From Phialocephala subalpina (lineage: Eukaryota > Ascomycota > Leotiomycetes > Helotiales > Mollisiaceae), in NCBI GenBank assembly GCA_900073065.1, contig FJOG01000019.1, positions 1,145,151 through 1,209,150 of the forward strand: DNA of 64,000 bases, in the 5' to 3' direction. The translations under genes and the position numbers were made by a program. Shown here piece after piece: positions 46,333-57,266 of this stretch; position 1 is the stretch's first letter, and every line of letters starts with the position of its first letter. The notes beneath the pieces are model-generated. The model saw only the letters and a list, made by a program, of their open reading frames with translations, was not told where the DNA came from and did not search any database.

Positions 46333-47494
46333 TCATGATTGAGCCAAAGAAGCCAACACGGCAGCAGCCTCTCTCTGATCCTCGACAGGTTGGCCATTGA
46401 CTGGAAATGGATTTGGAGACAAGGCGGTCGACTCAGGAGGCGACTGAGGGTTTTGCCATGCCCGATCAGCTGCAGCCTTAATTGCCTCCGCCGAGGGGAT
46501 CTCTACAGAACCTGCCATCACCAGTCTCCTTCTCTCATGCCAATCGAGCTCAGTCTTGAGTGCCTGGTCGAGCAGAATTTCCTTCTCCAGCCACTCTTTC
46601 TTGCGAAGCTCCTCCATCATCTCAGCAGACTGCTTCAAGGACTCAGCTTCTTCCTCTGCCCAATGAATCTGTCTCCGAAGTAATCTATACAACTCTTTCG
46701 CTCCTCTGTCCTCTTCTTCGGGTGTGAAGCCAAGCTCAGGTGGGTATGATGAGGTCCATCCTGGCGGGGTATGGCCATTCGTCGTGCCGTTCGTGTGTCC
46801 GAGGATGTCTACATGGGGCTGCGGGGCTTTCATGATCATTTTCAACCGCGGTCCTCTGTTAGTAGTTTGCATTGACTTTGGAATTGGATCTGATGGACGA
46901 AGAGATTCGGTTTCGTGGACTGTTCGATGGTGCTTTGCCAACGCATCTGAGCGTGTGAAAGCTCGATCGCACTCTATTGTATCTGTTAGCAGGTGTGATT
47001 TGTATGTGAAAAAGTGCAATGTTACCAGGTAGTGAACAATAGAATGGCTTCTCCCTCGTATGGCTTCTCATATGCGCTTTCAAGGCGTACGCGCTGGCAT
47101 GAGGTAGGCCTTTCCGTCCACAATCTGACCATTCACATGTGTATTTCTTTCCCCTCGTCTCAATGTGCTCGTTGTGTATATGCTCGACCAGTCTATCCAT
47201 GTTTCCTAGATCTCCCTCATCGCAACCAGTCCAGGTACATACTGTTACTTGCTCGTGGGAATCATCCTCATCGGGTCGATTGCCGGGAGAGGCTGGGACC
47301 TCACCGGAGCTGTCTGAGGATATTGATATCGTAGATAGTGCGTCGTCGTCTGGCTTTGGCGCACCCAGTTTCTGGCGTTTCGCTGGTGGCATCATTTCCT
47401 CTGCGATAAGTTCGTCGCGCTCTTCCTCGGCGTCGAAGTTTGAGGAGGAGGGGAGGGAGGAGAGGGGAGACCCCACAGGCGAATCGTCTGCCAT
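46333..47494 (-). CDS. C2H2 zinc-finger protein, Iec1-like INO80 complex subunit
   Basis: A 369-residue nuclear protein. Exons are 47026-47494 and 46333-46973 with a 52-nt intron. An acidic/Ser-rich N-terminus (SPLSSLPSSSNFDAEEE) precedes three C2H2-like fingers: CTWTGCDEG...HIHNEH, CEWSDCGRK...HMRSH and CSLPECDRAFTRSDALAKH. The third finger, completed across the intron, runs into HETESLRPSDPIPKS, characteristic of the fungal Iec1 group first known from the fission-yeast INO80 chromatin-remodelling complex. The rest is a charged helical region (ELYRLLRRQIHWAEEEAE) seen in the same group. DNA binding and INO80 association are inferred from family only. It could otherwise be annotated simply as a C2H2 transcription factor. 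Confidence 0.8.
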
Positions 47495-47949
47495 TTTGAG
47501 GGTAATTTCTGAGATTCACTTATATAGAGTGCGTTGTGCTTTGATGCCGACATGAGATGCAACACCGCGCCGGCGATGAGCATGTCAAGCATAAAGATTA
47601 GCCGAAGCTAGCCCGAGTGAGGCTATCGCCAAAATAAATTTTCCACTCTTCGCAGCCCTTCCCACTTTACCAGACTTCAAAGGTCCGACTACACATTGGC
47701 CGTTCGCGCGCCGTACGAGGCTTGAACAGTATATTGTGGACATGACCTCCACATTCTGGTAAGCTGATCTCTGCACTCTCTTATCTTCTGCGATGATTAC
47801 AATCGAAGTTCTGCAATTCTGATCAAGGCATTGGCCTATGCTGAGTAACTCAATACATTACACATTCTCTGAGCAAATATACATGTCAAAGATCTCTTGT
47901 ATTTTCGATTGGGAACGCTGCTAATGCTATCAACCCTAAAGCAGGCAGT
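47495..47949. other. Intergenic region between two minus-strand genes
   Basis: Iec1-like promoter side and the 3' end of the reductase gene. No supported gene. Confidence 0.4.
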
Positions 47950-49640
47950 CTACCCTTCAGCATGCGCCATTCCAGCCTCGCCATAACGCTGGCCACTTAT
48001 CGTGATAGACTGAAGCACCGAACGAATCTCTGCAGCGTCATCACTTGTCAGAGTAACGTCCTTGGAGTTCTCTGCCACTCTCTCCTGTTTCGTCGCTCCA
48101 GGAATCGGGATCACCGGTACTCCTATTTCGCTCGACATGTATTTAACCCAACTTATAGCAAGTTGCGCAGAAGTGCAGCCCTTCTGCTTTGCGACTTTGT
48201 CAAGCTCCTTCACGAGATCGAGGTTCTTTTCGAAATTGGCTCCTTGGAACCTGGGCATTGTCTTTCGCATATCACCCTCTGGAATGTCTGCGCCAAAATC
48301 TAGGTTAGTATATTGATATTCGATCCTGTCGGTCCACAAATTTGGAGGGAATCCATTTCCCGGAACCAAAAAGAATGGATTGCTCTGCAAGGTCGGAGAC
48401 TTACCTTCTGGCTTTTTGATCTCTCCAGTCAGGAAGCCTACGAGGATCTTCGGGTCAGCACTCTTCTTCCATGAGTGGGGAGTCTCTACCTCTTCCAATG
48501 GGTGAGTACCTATGCGCTGGTCAGCATTTGACACCTCATGCATGCTTCATGTTCACGTACGCAACAATCGGAATATTGTGGGCAGCGGCTGCCTTGGCAA
48601 CACCGTTTGAAAGGATGTCAGTGCTCCAGAGAGAAAGTTCTACTTCCACAGCTGCAATCTTGGTAACCTTGGCAGCCCTCTCAATGGTAGCAGCTGAGAC
48701 CTCGGACAATCCAATGCCGCCAATCTTTCCAGCCTTCACGTATTGCTCTAGATTCTTGAGTGTCTCTTCGATAGGGACGTTCTTGTCTACCCTTGCGTAT
48801 TCGAAGATGTCAATCTTCTTCTTGCCGTCCAGGAGCTTGACGCAATTTTCGATTGTCCGCTTGACACCTTCCGGGCTGTAATAATGGTTAAGCAGAGCCA
48901 AAGCCCAGACGTTGGGGCCGTTTACCTTCCGTCTGGATGCATGTTTTTATCAAGCCCTCCCTGTTCGAAGGTAAGCGTTGTTCATGAGATAGCATTCGAG
49001 TGTTTCCCCGTTGCAGAAGCGTAGCTCAGATATATGAAAGATAGAGTAACATATGTATTGCAAGAAGGATATTCTCTTAGCAGACAATAGCAATAAGAAC
49101 CCTGATTCTCATACCTTGATACTGAGTACCACCTTGTCGGCCTGTTTTTGGAGACATAGCGTCAGTTCACCACTTTCGTACGGTTCGAGAAGTAGAGCTG
49201 TATGTCCTCACATCCTCTGGGTACTTCGTGAAGTATTTGTTAAGAAGTTGCAACGAATTTGCATCTGGAGGACCGTAAAGTTCACCACCTGCCTTGCGAA
49301 TCAGCATTCGTTCTCAGCGGGTCGAGCAGTTAAGCTCGTCAAGGCCAAACTTGACTAACCGTTCCAGAAATTGCTACCAGCAGCAAGAGCGGCTTTCATA
49401 GCTTCAAACGATTGCTCTTCAGACGGTGGATGTGCTCGCCACGTGAGGCCCTTGACGTGTCAGCAAATATCAAGAGGAACTAAAAAAGAATTACCATCAA
49501 ACCATAGCCTGATTAAGCCAGGGAGTCTCAAGGTCAGCATATTTATCACATATTTTTGATCAACGGTATCACAGGAGTGGGGATCTTGATGAAAGCGACA
49601 AACCAATGGGGCCGATCTCTCTCCCTACAAGTTGAGGCAT
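47950..49640 (-). CDS. Aldo-keto reductase, pyridoxal-reductase-like (Plr1 type), ten exons
   Basis: A 328-residue NADPH-dependent TIM-barrel reductase close to fission-yeast Plr1, which reduces pyridoxal to pyridoxine. Ten exons: 49604-49640, 49495-49508, 49360-49450, 49212-49288, 49115-49141, 48927-48961, 48561-48875, 48490-48509, 48405-48437 and 47950-48287. Joined, they give IGYGLMGLTWR, FWNGGELYGPP, ADKVVLSIKGG, HPDGSPEGVKRTIENC, IDIFEYARVD, GKIGGIGLSEV, VEVELSLWS, PIVAYSPIGRGFLTGE, EDIPEGDMRK and VPVIPIPGATK, all in family order; lengths sum to 987 nt. The barrel tyrosine of the catalytic tetrad is in ELYGPP. Exons of 14 and 20 nt are unusually small. Function beyond AKR family is inferred. 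Confidence 0.88.
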
Positions 49641-50173
49641 TTTGCTAGACCTGAAAATAGTTTTGCTCAGAGGTTATCCAAAGTCGAATGTGGTCCAGGA
49701 AGTAAGGTTCTCTTTGATTATATCTTCAGAGTGGAATTCGGAGTTTGGAGCGACCCAAAGTCCGCAGTTTATGACGAAATCGTGTTCTGAAAGGACATGA
49801 TTGGCCTGGAGTCCCCAGTCTAGACGCCCTCATCGAATTTAACCTTAACGCCGTCGGCCATAGCAGGCACAATGTCTATGATACTTTACAAGGCTGAAAG
49901 TCTGCAATGTAGACTGTCAGCTTACTCCTACTTCAGGTTACTGACATTTCGACGTTTTACAGATTGGATGAAAGCTTCTTTTTAGTGCTGATATTTTTAA
50001 ATCCGAGAGTTCGGAGCCGGCTTATCGTACCGAGGTCTTCGCTTAGAAAGTGAAGCTATCACGACCACGACGACCAGAATCAAGCAAGCAGCACCCCAAC
50101 CCGACATGCGCCCAACACGATAACAACCGCGACGTCTCCCTCTCAGGCGCATCGTCCATCTCAATCACACGCC
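49641..50173. promoter_or_regulatory. Divergent intergenic region, reductase and HIT gene
   Basis: 533 bp between two start codons, with no supported gene. Both promoters should lie here. Confidence 0.4.
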
Positions 50174-50748
50174 ATGACAAACTGCCCATTCTGCAACATT
50201 GCAGCACACTTCCCACCATCCTCATCTCCAAGCCCCAACTACGAACTCATCTCCCCCTCCGCATTCGTCGTCCTTAGCACGCCGCTATGTCTTGCTTTCT
50301 TGGATATTCTGCCGTTGTCTCCGGGGCATTTGTTGGTTACTACGAGGAGACATCATGAGAAAGTGAGCGATGTGACGGAGGAGGAGTCGAGGGAGTTGGG
50401 GATGTGGTTGTCGAGACTCAGTCGGGTGCTTGCAAATGTGACGGGTGTTCATGATTGGAATATTGTTCAGAATAATGGTGAGTTTATAGCCTTGTGGGAG
50501 ATGGTTTGGATTTATGCTGATGTTGTTTGCTATTAGGAGCTGCTGCGGCTCAAGTTGTTCCACATGTACACTTCCACGTAATCCCCCGACCAGCTCTGAC
50601 GCCTGAGTTACGAAATAAATCATTCACGATGTTCGGTCGAGGTCAAAGGAGCGAGATAGATGACGGCGAGGCTGCCGAACTTGCCAGGAATCTAAGAGAG
50701 GGCGTTACAAAAGAGATGGAACGATCACAGAACAAAGAAAAATTATAG
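50174..50748 (+). CDS. HIT-family nucleotide hydrolase or transferase
   Basis: A 171-residue histidine-triad protein. Exons are 50174-50477 and 50537-50748 with a 59-nt intron. The N-terminus MTNCPFCNIAAHF has the usual CxxC pair. The core shows FLDILPLSPGHLLVTTRRHHE, then VHDWNIVQNNG and the triad PHVHFHVIPRP near residues 110-118, with the middle His of the triad as nucleophile. The family hydrolyses nucleoside phosphoramidates or dinucleoside polyphosphates; this size and the C-terminal extension (RSEIDDGEAAELARNLREG) resemble fungal Hnt1-like or FHIT-like members. Substrate cannot be decided from sequence. Confidence 0.92.
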
Positions 50749-51189
50749 ACGATAAGACATTGGGTGTCTGATATCCCAGGATACTGAAGGTACGATAGAG
50801 TGGCTGTTAGGTCTGGCGAAATCTGTTTAGTTAGATGAGTATACCTTGCATTGGTGGGCGTTAGGGTGAGGTTGTACGAGTTGTACGATTGTCTAGGTTG
50901 TCAGAATTGCTGGGTAAGGGAGGAGCTTCCATAATGGTTGCAATACGTGGAACCAGAGGCAGTCACCACGCAGTCCGTAGGCAGACTCGATACTTGGCAC
51001 CATTATGTTGCCAGTAAATACAAGTTTCTCTCAAGTACTCTGTGATGTTCGGGACCACAAAGGGAAGCTGGCCACTCAGACTTGTAAGACCATGACATGG
51101 GACTGGAATTCTGTACAGGAGATTGTTGTTCGCAAACGACCATGTTGCTTCCATCTTCATCTGCACGATCTCTCAATAGCCTTCCGTTT
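50749..51189. other. Intergenic region
   Basis: 3' flank of the HIT gene. No supported gene. Confidence 0.35.
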
Positions 51190-51547
51190 CTAAGTGCCAA
51201 GTGGACCCATCTCAATATCCTCTACCCTCCCACCGCCAGGCTTCCTCAAATCCCGAAGGATTGCGGAGAGTGAAAGGCTACGGCCGATTGCATCTTGCCC
51301 TGGACTTGCATCGGGTACGTCGGCATTCCCAGTACCTTCTTTTTGGACAGCTTTTTGGAAAATTCCAATTGCTGCGTGCATGTTAGTCTCAGTCTCTTCC
51401 CACAACACCTTGCAAAGAACACAAACTTTCAAGGAACACCTCGTGGCTTTGATGGCTCTTTTTAAGCTGAAGGATACCGACGCCAAGGCTCGAGAAGCCG
51501 AGGATGCCCGCGAATCCCAATTCGGTAGCTGAGAGTGTGAGAGACAT
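51190..51547 (-). CDS. Possible small protein of 100 residues
   Basis: From ATG at 51547, MSLTLSATELGFAGILGFSSL continues through a hydrophobic stretch to KSHQSHEVFLE. A 55-nt intron (51372-51426; donor GTTTGT, branch GACTAAC, acceptor CACGCAG) then joins an exon that ends in ILRDLRKPGGGRVEDIEMG. The summed length is 303 nt. The N-terminal hydrophobic segment could be a membrane anchor. I do not recognise a family. Splice signals and frame fit well, but the protein is short and unsupported by homology. Confidence 0.4.
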
Positions 51548-53624
51548 GCTTATTCTGAATTTCTGGATTGCTGAATGAGTGTTCAGAAGTGGAACGTAAA
51601 GTAAGAAGACGAATTGCTCGGTCGAAGTCTTTGTATGAGTTGATGGGTTGATATTTTGAAGAATGGATCAAGTCGTAGAAGGGTACTTATGTATGCAATT
51701 CCTATCGTACTTGCCATCAAAATCGGTGTGCAGCTAAGCATCACTTCAAACGAGATTTGAGTTCGAACTTCACTTCAAGTGTTCGTTATTCCTAGATACA
51801 GAGGCTCGACTTCACAGCGGTACAGTTCGAATGGGGTTGCTCCACTTCGAGTTCACTTGCTCGGCATACATGTGAAAGTCTCTTGAATAAGATTTGAAAC
51901 TTTTTGAACAGTGTGAAAACATCAAGGATTGAAAGACGTACTTCATGAGGCTATTGTTGCTTGGCATCCAAACGGCGCCGCTGGGAATTTGACTGTTGTG
52001 CCGTTCCTAAAGTCCCTTTTCTGGCTGACGGTTCAATGTTGAGCGCCAGATCAAACAAGGCTCTCAAAGCCTCGAACAAGCCATCCAAATTGAAAATAAA
52101 ACGCCCATTCTAGCGTCCGAGTCTAGACCTCATACCACTAGCCCAGATCAGTTTCTCAGCTAGAAAAGAGGTGACTCATTACAGATTTAACATTCCAGTC
52201 AGAAATTATGTCCCAATCGGGAAACAAATTTTACGGGTCAGGTCAAGGGCTGCGAGCGCTCAGAGAATTCGTCTAGCTAGTGCCTTGAACAAACGCTGCA
52301 TTTGAGCCTTCAGCCTCTTCCTAGATCACTCGTCATTCACAGGGAACGTCGTAGTAGAACCACTCGAAGCATCATGGACAGGCCACGCTGATAGGCAAGA
52401 GTCGCGGTACCTGCAGTAGTCGATTCCTGCTCCGAACACCAGGAATAGCCCCCTGCAAAGTACCTGAATCCCCATACTACACAAAAATTCTAAAGCTCGT
52501 CGATAGTCTCATAAGGCGTTCATTCTTGGGCTAGAGCATGTGAGGCGGAGGCGGACCCAGATGCCCCTTGGTCGGCTAGCCGAATAATTTCAGGGGTAAA
52601 TCAACCCGTCCCGACTCCCTAGCTTTGGTATCAACGCGCGCGCGGTCCTCGGATGCTGGGTTTGATCAGGAAAGCTGCCCAGGTGTGGCAGGCGTCAACG
52701 ATTGACACGTGCATTTCAAATAAGCTTCAGCCAAGTTCGACCCACCTTCCATGATATATATGGCTTGGACGTGAACGACCCGTTCCTCGCACTCCGGGAT
52801 GACACTGTTCAAGCTGCCTGTGAACAAAGGCAAATGAACTTGGCCTTTCTTACTCTAGAGCCAATTCGCCTCTTGATAGGACACCTACCATTCCTAATTC
52901 ATTCTTGGTGGATGTTCAGTGCGGGCAGCCTCATGAGTTGACACCTCATTTGACAAGAGGCGGACGTTTCGAGTCGAATTAAACCTCGAATGGTGCTTCT
53001 GAGGACTAGCTGGAGGTGGTTCTGGACTCGCCTTTCTCAAACTCGGCTTAGTCCCTACCAACGAGGTAATGCAGGTACAAAGCTTGGCAGCCAATGAGAG
53101 GAGGGCAAGTGAGCCTCTGACATCGTGATTCCTACAAACAAAAGTGCAGATCGTCTCTTTGGTAATCTGGTGATAGTACGGTACCTCGACACTTACCGGA
53201 AGTAGGAGCATACAGCTTGAACACGCCTTGAACTTGAAGTGAAGACGGTGAAGAGACCTGCGAGCAGGAGGTCGGACTCGGAGATCACTTGGGTGGCAGA
53301 AAGGGGCAAGCGTACTCGTATTAAAAAACAAAAAAGTTATCTTTCTACTGCAACCTCTGTCTTTGGACATTCCTGTCCGAAGTTTGAGGAGTCCCTTCTT
53401 CGTTGTACCTTTCTCCTTATACTTTATTCGTATTGTTCCCTTGATACCGTTCGTTCTATTCTTTCTACCTCGCAGGTTCTTCGAGCCTCCCCTTCTGAAG
53501 CACATAGCTGCGTTTACACTCCCTTCGAAGCTCCCGATATCATGAAATACGGCAAACTTACAGTATCACAACTGTTGTGTTCATTCTCGGAAGCTATTGT
53601 ACGGTTTCTAGACATTCATCTGGA
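51548..53624. other. Two-kilobase gene-free stretch
   Basis: No supported gene. It contains AT/GC-mixed unique-looking DNA, a GCGCGCGC run near 52636, and a long minus-strand frame (52894-53505) that I consider accidental. The last part is the promoter and leader of the next gene, with polypyrimidine runs near 53390-53470. Confidence 0.4.
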
Positions 53625-54896
53625 ATGATGGAATCCTATATCTACACGAGGACCGATGCCTTGTTGGAAGACTATAGGCTCAGATCTGGCTGGGAGCGTC
53701 AGGACGTTTTCAATCTTACAGTGGATGCGGGCTTCATACCTGAGTACGTCTACCAATAACACGAACATTTCTATACTAATGTTGACTGTCGCAGTAACAA
53801 AAACCGCTTTCCGAAACAACCATACGGCACCGTTAGAGCTCGCTACATCAGTCTTTGTGGGAAGTGGGAACACAGCAATAATCCAGCAGGAACGAAGCAA
53901 CCGGTAAATCGGACAGTGGCAGACAAGTTTCTTCGTGATCCGATTCAGGGTGCAACGCCATTTGCGCTATTCGCTTGGCTCAAAGACAAATGTTTCTCGA
54001 GCAGGTAAGGCTCGCATCGGTCCCTCAATGTGCCTTTATGCTGACTTCATACGACAGCATCTCCCCTTCCTACCGGATGATCAAGGAACGCTACGAACAT
54101 ATTATAAAAGTTGCAGAAAACTCTGGGCCTGAGCCAGACACGCAACACTTTACGCCGGGCACGATGAAAAGACACGCATCCCAGGAGCTGGAACATGCGT
54201 CGAAGAACATTCGCACATCTGCAGGCTTGGTCGAAGGTGGTTGGAACATGGGTCAACATGTCTCTCAATTCCAACCTGATCCGGTAGAGGCTTGGAGGTG
54301 CTGTGGCCTTCCACACTTCCGACTGTCAAACTGAGCTAGCCAACATGCTAACCCATGGACCACAACTCTATGGCGGCCCTTTCGTCAATAAACCACTCCC
54401 ACCAACGCCGGATGCCTTCTCTCCGCTGTCTCTCATGCACTCGGACTACGATAAACGATCAGGAATCAATCTAGGCCAGCCCAGTGCAGAAGACCTGGAA
54501 AAGGCGTTCGTGGATATCGGATGGGGAGCAACGCCATCAACCAGCACCAACAGCCCGGAACTTAGCGGTGGTCATAATCGACAAAACTGCAAGACACAAA
54601 GTTCTGCGTCGGCGTATACCAATATGAGTATGCCAATGATCGATGAAGGCACGGTGCTCAACTCCAACCCGTTCGAAGGATTCCCAGCAGATGCTGCGAC
54701 TCACAAATCTTCCTCAGCTCGCAAAACATACTCTTTGGGTAAAGACTCGGGATATGTAAGCGGCACGACAGACGAGCTTGCGGCCGCACTCCGTGGGCAG
54801 CTGAATCTAGATCCTACTCACGAGGTGGTAAAGTATAAAGATGGAGCGAAGAAACTGTGGCTGGGATTCCCGCTCGAGAAAGAGCATGATGACTAA
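53625..54896 (+). CDS. Conserved-looking hypothetical protein, four exons
   Basis: A predicted 371-residue protein I do not recognise. Exons are 53625-53743, 53795-54004, 54058-54283 and 54336-54896; the three introns are 51-53 nt with good donors (GTACGT, GTAAGG, GTAGAG). They join frames cleanly to 1116 nt, which is strong evidence that the gene is real. Start MMESYIYTRTDALLEDY is followed by NRFPKQPYGTVRARYISLCG and RDPIQGATPFALFAWLKDKC. The second half is Pro/Ser/Thr-rich and probably disordered (KPLPPTPDAFSPLSLMH), ending with KKLWLGFPLEKEHDD. No signal peptide or membrane span. An additional upstream exon cannot be excluded. Confidence 0.65.
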
Positions 54897-55554
54897 TATG
54901 ATATGGTACATATGGTTTGGAGTTGGAAAGGGAAAGATTACATTATAGAGGTGGCATCTGAGCGATTTATGAGCACAATTGTATTTAATGAAGAGGGCGA
55001 TGCCCACAACGCTCCTTGAAAAAAATGAATGATTGTAATCGAAAACGTTGATGAAGGATGGCACTTGCCATTTGCAACATCAAAGTCCACAAAGATCTGG
55101 CGACATGGTGTTGAATGGTCGAAAATATGTGACGCTTTCGCAATATTATAGAAGGCGAGATTTTTGAAGTGGCATTGTCTCATTGTCGACGTCTAGTTCA
55201 CCAACCCACATCGTACACGGTGATTGTCCCTATCTAAGTGGTGTGGACGGGCAGACATACGGGGCTCGTGGTTGCACAGTGCATCATTGGATGAAGGCCC
55301 ACACTACCCCAACTTGCTGCTGCCGAGTCGTTGATGGAGTCAGTATAGCCCTATCAGACCCTGAGTTCTCCGTTTTTAAAGACGGACTCCTGTAGTGTTG
55401 TGTTTATGGTGATTTGAGGTCGATGTAACGTCTAACTCTGGGTCCATCTTGAAAGTCAACTTCGTGAGAGATCTCTTATAAGATCTTCCATGAATGCGAA
55501 TTTTGGACGGCCTGAGTAGGATGTTGAAGACTGAAAGTTCAGAGGACGTTCCCT
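54897..55554. other. Convergent intergenic region
   Basis: About 660 bp between stop codons of the hypothetical gene and TRM11. No supported gene. Confidence 0.4.
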
Positions 55555-57027
55555 TCACCTCAAGATTGGTTTGAACCCCTTGAAATAACCCTTTCTGAAA
55601 GGGTTGAGGTCGTCGGCATTTACTCCATTCTCTCTGGCTCTTTCTGTGCGCGCATCTCCTGCGACGACTTCCGCATCTGGGATTCTTCGGTATGTGATAA
55701 GTCTCCGTGACCCTGTGAGACATTAGTACTAGCATGGTAACATCGAATGTGAACCTCACATCTATTGAAGGTTTGTGTGCACACACTCGTGATCTGCAAG
55801 CATGGATGCTGCGGGATCTTTATTTCTTGGTCTTGATCGTTAGCGGTTGGCATCCAGAATGACAATCGGCCATGATCGACAAGTGATATAGATGCAAATT
55901 CGAGAATATCATCCAGCATAGCAAGGAAGCTGTATGGCCGCTTTGGGGGGATGTAACTGTCTTCTCTGTGGGTTGTTTAGCAAGAGGGTGAAAGGATGTT
56001 CAAAGTCAAGCTTCACTTACTCATGATGAGCTTTTCCATCCCTAAAAACCACCTCCTTCCCTTTGGTTGAATCTCTACTGCCCAAGACTTTAAGCCCTTC
56101 TCGAACCCCATAAGGTGGATCACAGACGATGCCATCGAATATCCTAGCTGTCCGTAATGGCGTATTGGTTAAGTCTGCAACAAAGCTGTCACCAAACTGG
56201 TTGGTGAGGCCGTATTGGACAAAGTTGGCGAGCAGGTTGGACTTGCCCTTTCCCCTGATACTTCTTCCATCAATATCGCTACCAAAGGCAAGTGCACCGA
56301 AATGAGCTGCCGCAACCGGGAAGCTGCCAGAACCAACAAATGGATCGTAGAAAAGTTTGCCAGGGGCGGCCAAGGTGATGTTTGCTGTTATAAGAGCAAG
56401 TTCTGCATCCATAGATGTAGTGCAGATGTACTTTCTCTTCTTTAGATCATACTTGCCGACAATATCACGTTCGCTGCCTCCAAGGTAGCGTCCAAGATAA
56501 ATTGACTCTGGCTCAAGAACACCGAGGCCAACGGCATCGAATTTCCAGTCTTCACAGATACAGAAATCCTGCTCTGCACCCTTCATCTTGATCGGCCCCT
56601 CGAACCCGAGAAAGTGAAAGCCTTCGATCAACTTTCGCTGCTCTGTCACGGTACGTGAACCTTGGAAGGCGTCGAACGAGAATTTGAAAGATGCATCTTT
56701 GTAGAGAGGCCATAGGTGGCTTGAGATATTGTGGACGTTTGCATGGACCTCTACATAGTTTTCGCCTTTGCCCCAGACTTCATAAATGGACTTTGCAAGA
56801 ATGCTTCGGCGGACCAATCTGATCGCCGCTTCCTCAGATGGCACCTTGATGAAGCAAAATGGGGACTAAAACATGTGAGTATGAAACAAGAAAGACTTGA
56901 AATATACACTTACAGTTGGACTATAAGAGAGGATTTCTAAGTTCATGTTCTCCAGAACTGCCAGGGCATGAATTTCTGCGAGACGGAAGGTCTCATGAAC
57001 CTGGGTAAATCTGATCATGTACTCCAT
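55555..57027 (-). CDS. TRM11: tRNA (guanine-10-N2)-methyltransferase catalytic subunit Trm11
   Basis: A 440-residue enzyme that, with Trm112, places N2-methylguanosine at position 10 of tRNA in the cytoplasm. Exons are 56914-57027, 56021-56865, 55760-55965 and 55555-55712. The N-terminus MEYMIRFTQVHETFRLAEIH leads to a THUMP-like region, then YDPFVGSGSFPVAAAHFG (SAM-binding motif I), GSDIDGRSIRGKGK and the catalytic DPPYGVREG. The C-terminus IPQHPCLQITSVC...FNRWSRRLITYRRIP and NPFRKGYFKGF are diagnostic; the Trp of RWS is formed across the last intron. All introns are GT-AG. It shares a 239-bp divergent region with the RPP40 gene. Confidence 0.95.
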
Positions 57028-57266
57028 CTTGCTTTCTGAGAGATCTGGTTTTGAAGAGAAGTTTTTCGTCCATGAGTTCAGGGTTCGTTGACGCCTTGCT
57101 AGGTGCTTATTGTCTCATAAATCTTGCGATGGTGTTGTGTCGAATTCTGTGGAGGTCGCTTAGTGCGGGTCCCTGCAAAAGAGCGTGAAGGTGCTAACCC
57201 ATTTCGGTCTTTTTATACCTCCATCGAACATCCTGAACTCGAGGAACAGATCAACAAACAGCAAAG
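57028..57266. promoter_or_regulatory. Divergent region, TRM11 and RPP40
   Basis: 239 bp between start codons of two tRNA-maturation genes, which therefore could be co-expressed from a shared promoter. No motif identified. Confidence 0.5.

Noticed and set aside
52630..52650. GCGCGCGC run as possible Z-DNA or repeat element
   Set aside because: Too short and isolated to support a functional claim.
52894..53505. 203-codon minus-strand frame in the gene-free stretch
   Set aside because: It opposes the promoter and leader of the gene at 53625, its composition follows the polypyrimidine leader in reverse, and no domain or splice structure supports it.
55587..55605. Perfect 19-bp palindrome considered as a terminator hairpin
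   Set aside because: It lies inside the last coding exon of TRM11 (NPFRKG region); the symmetry follows from the codons and fungal termination does not use such hairpins.
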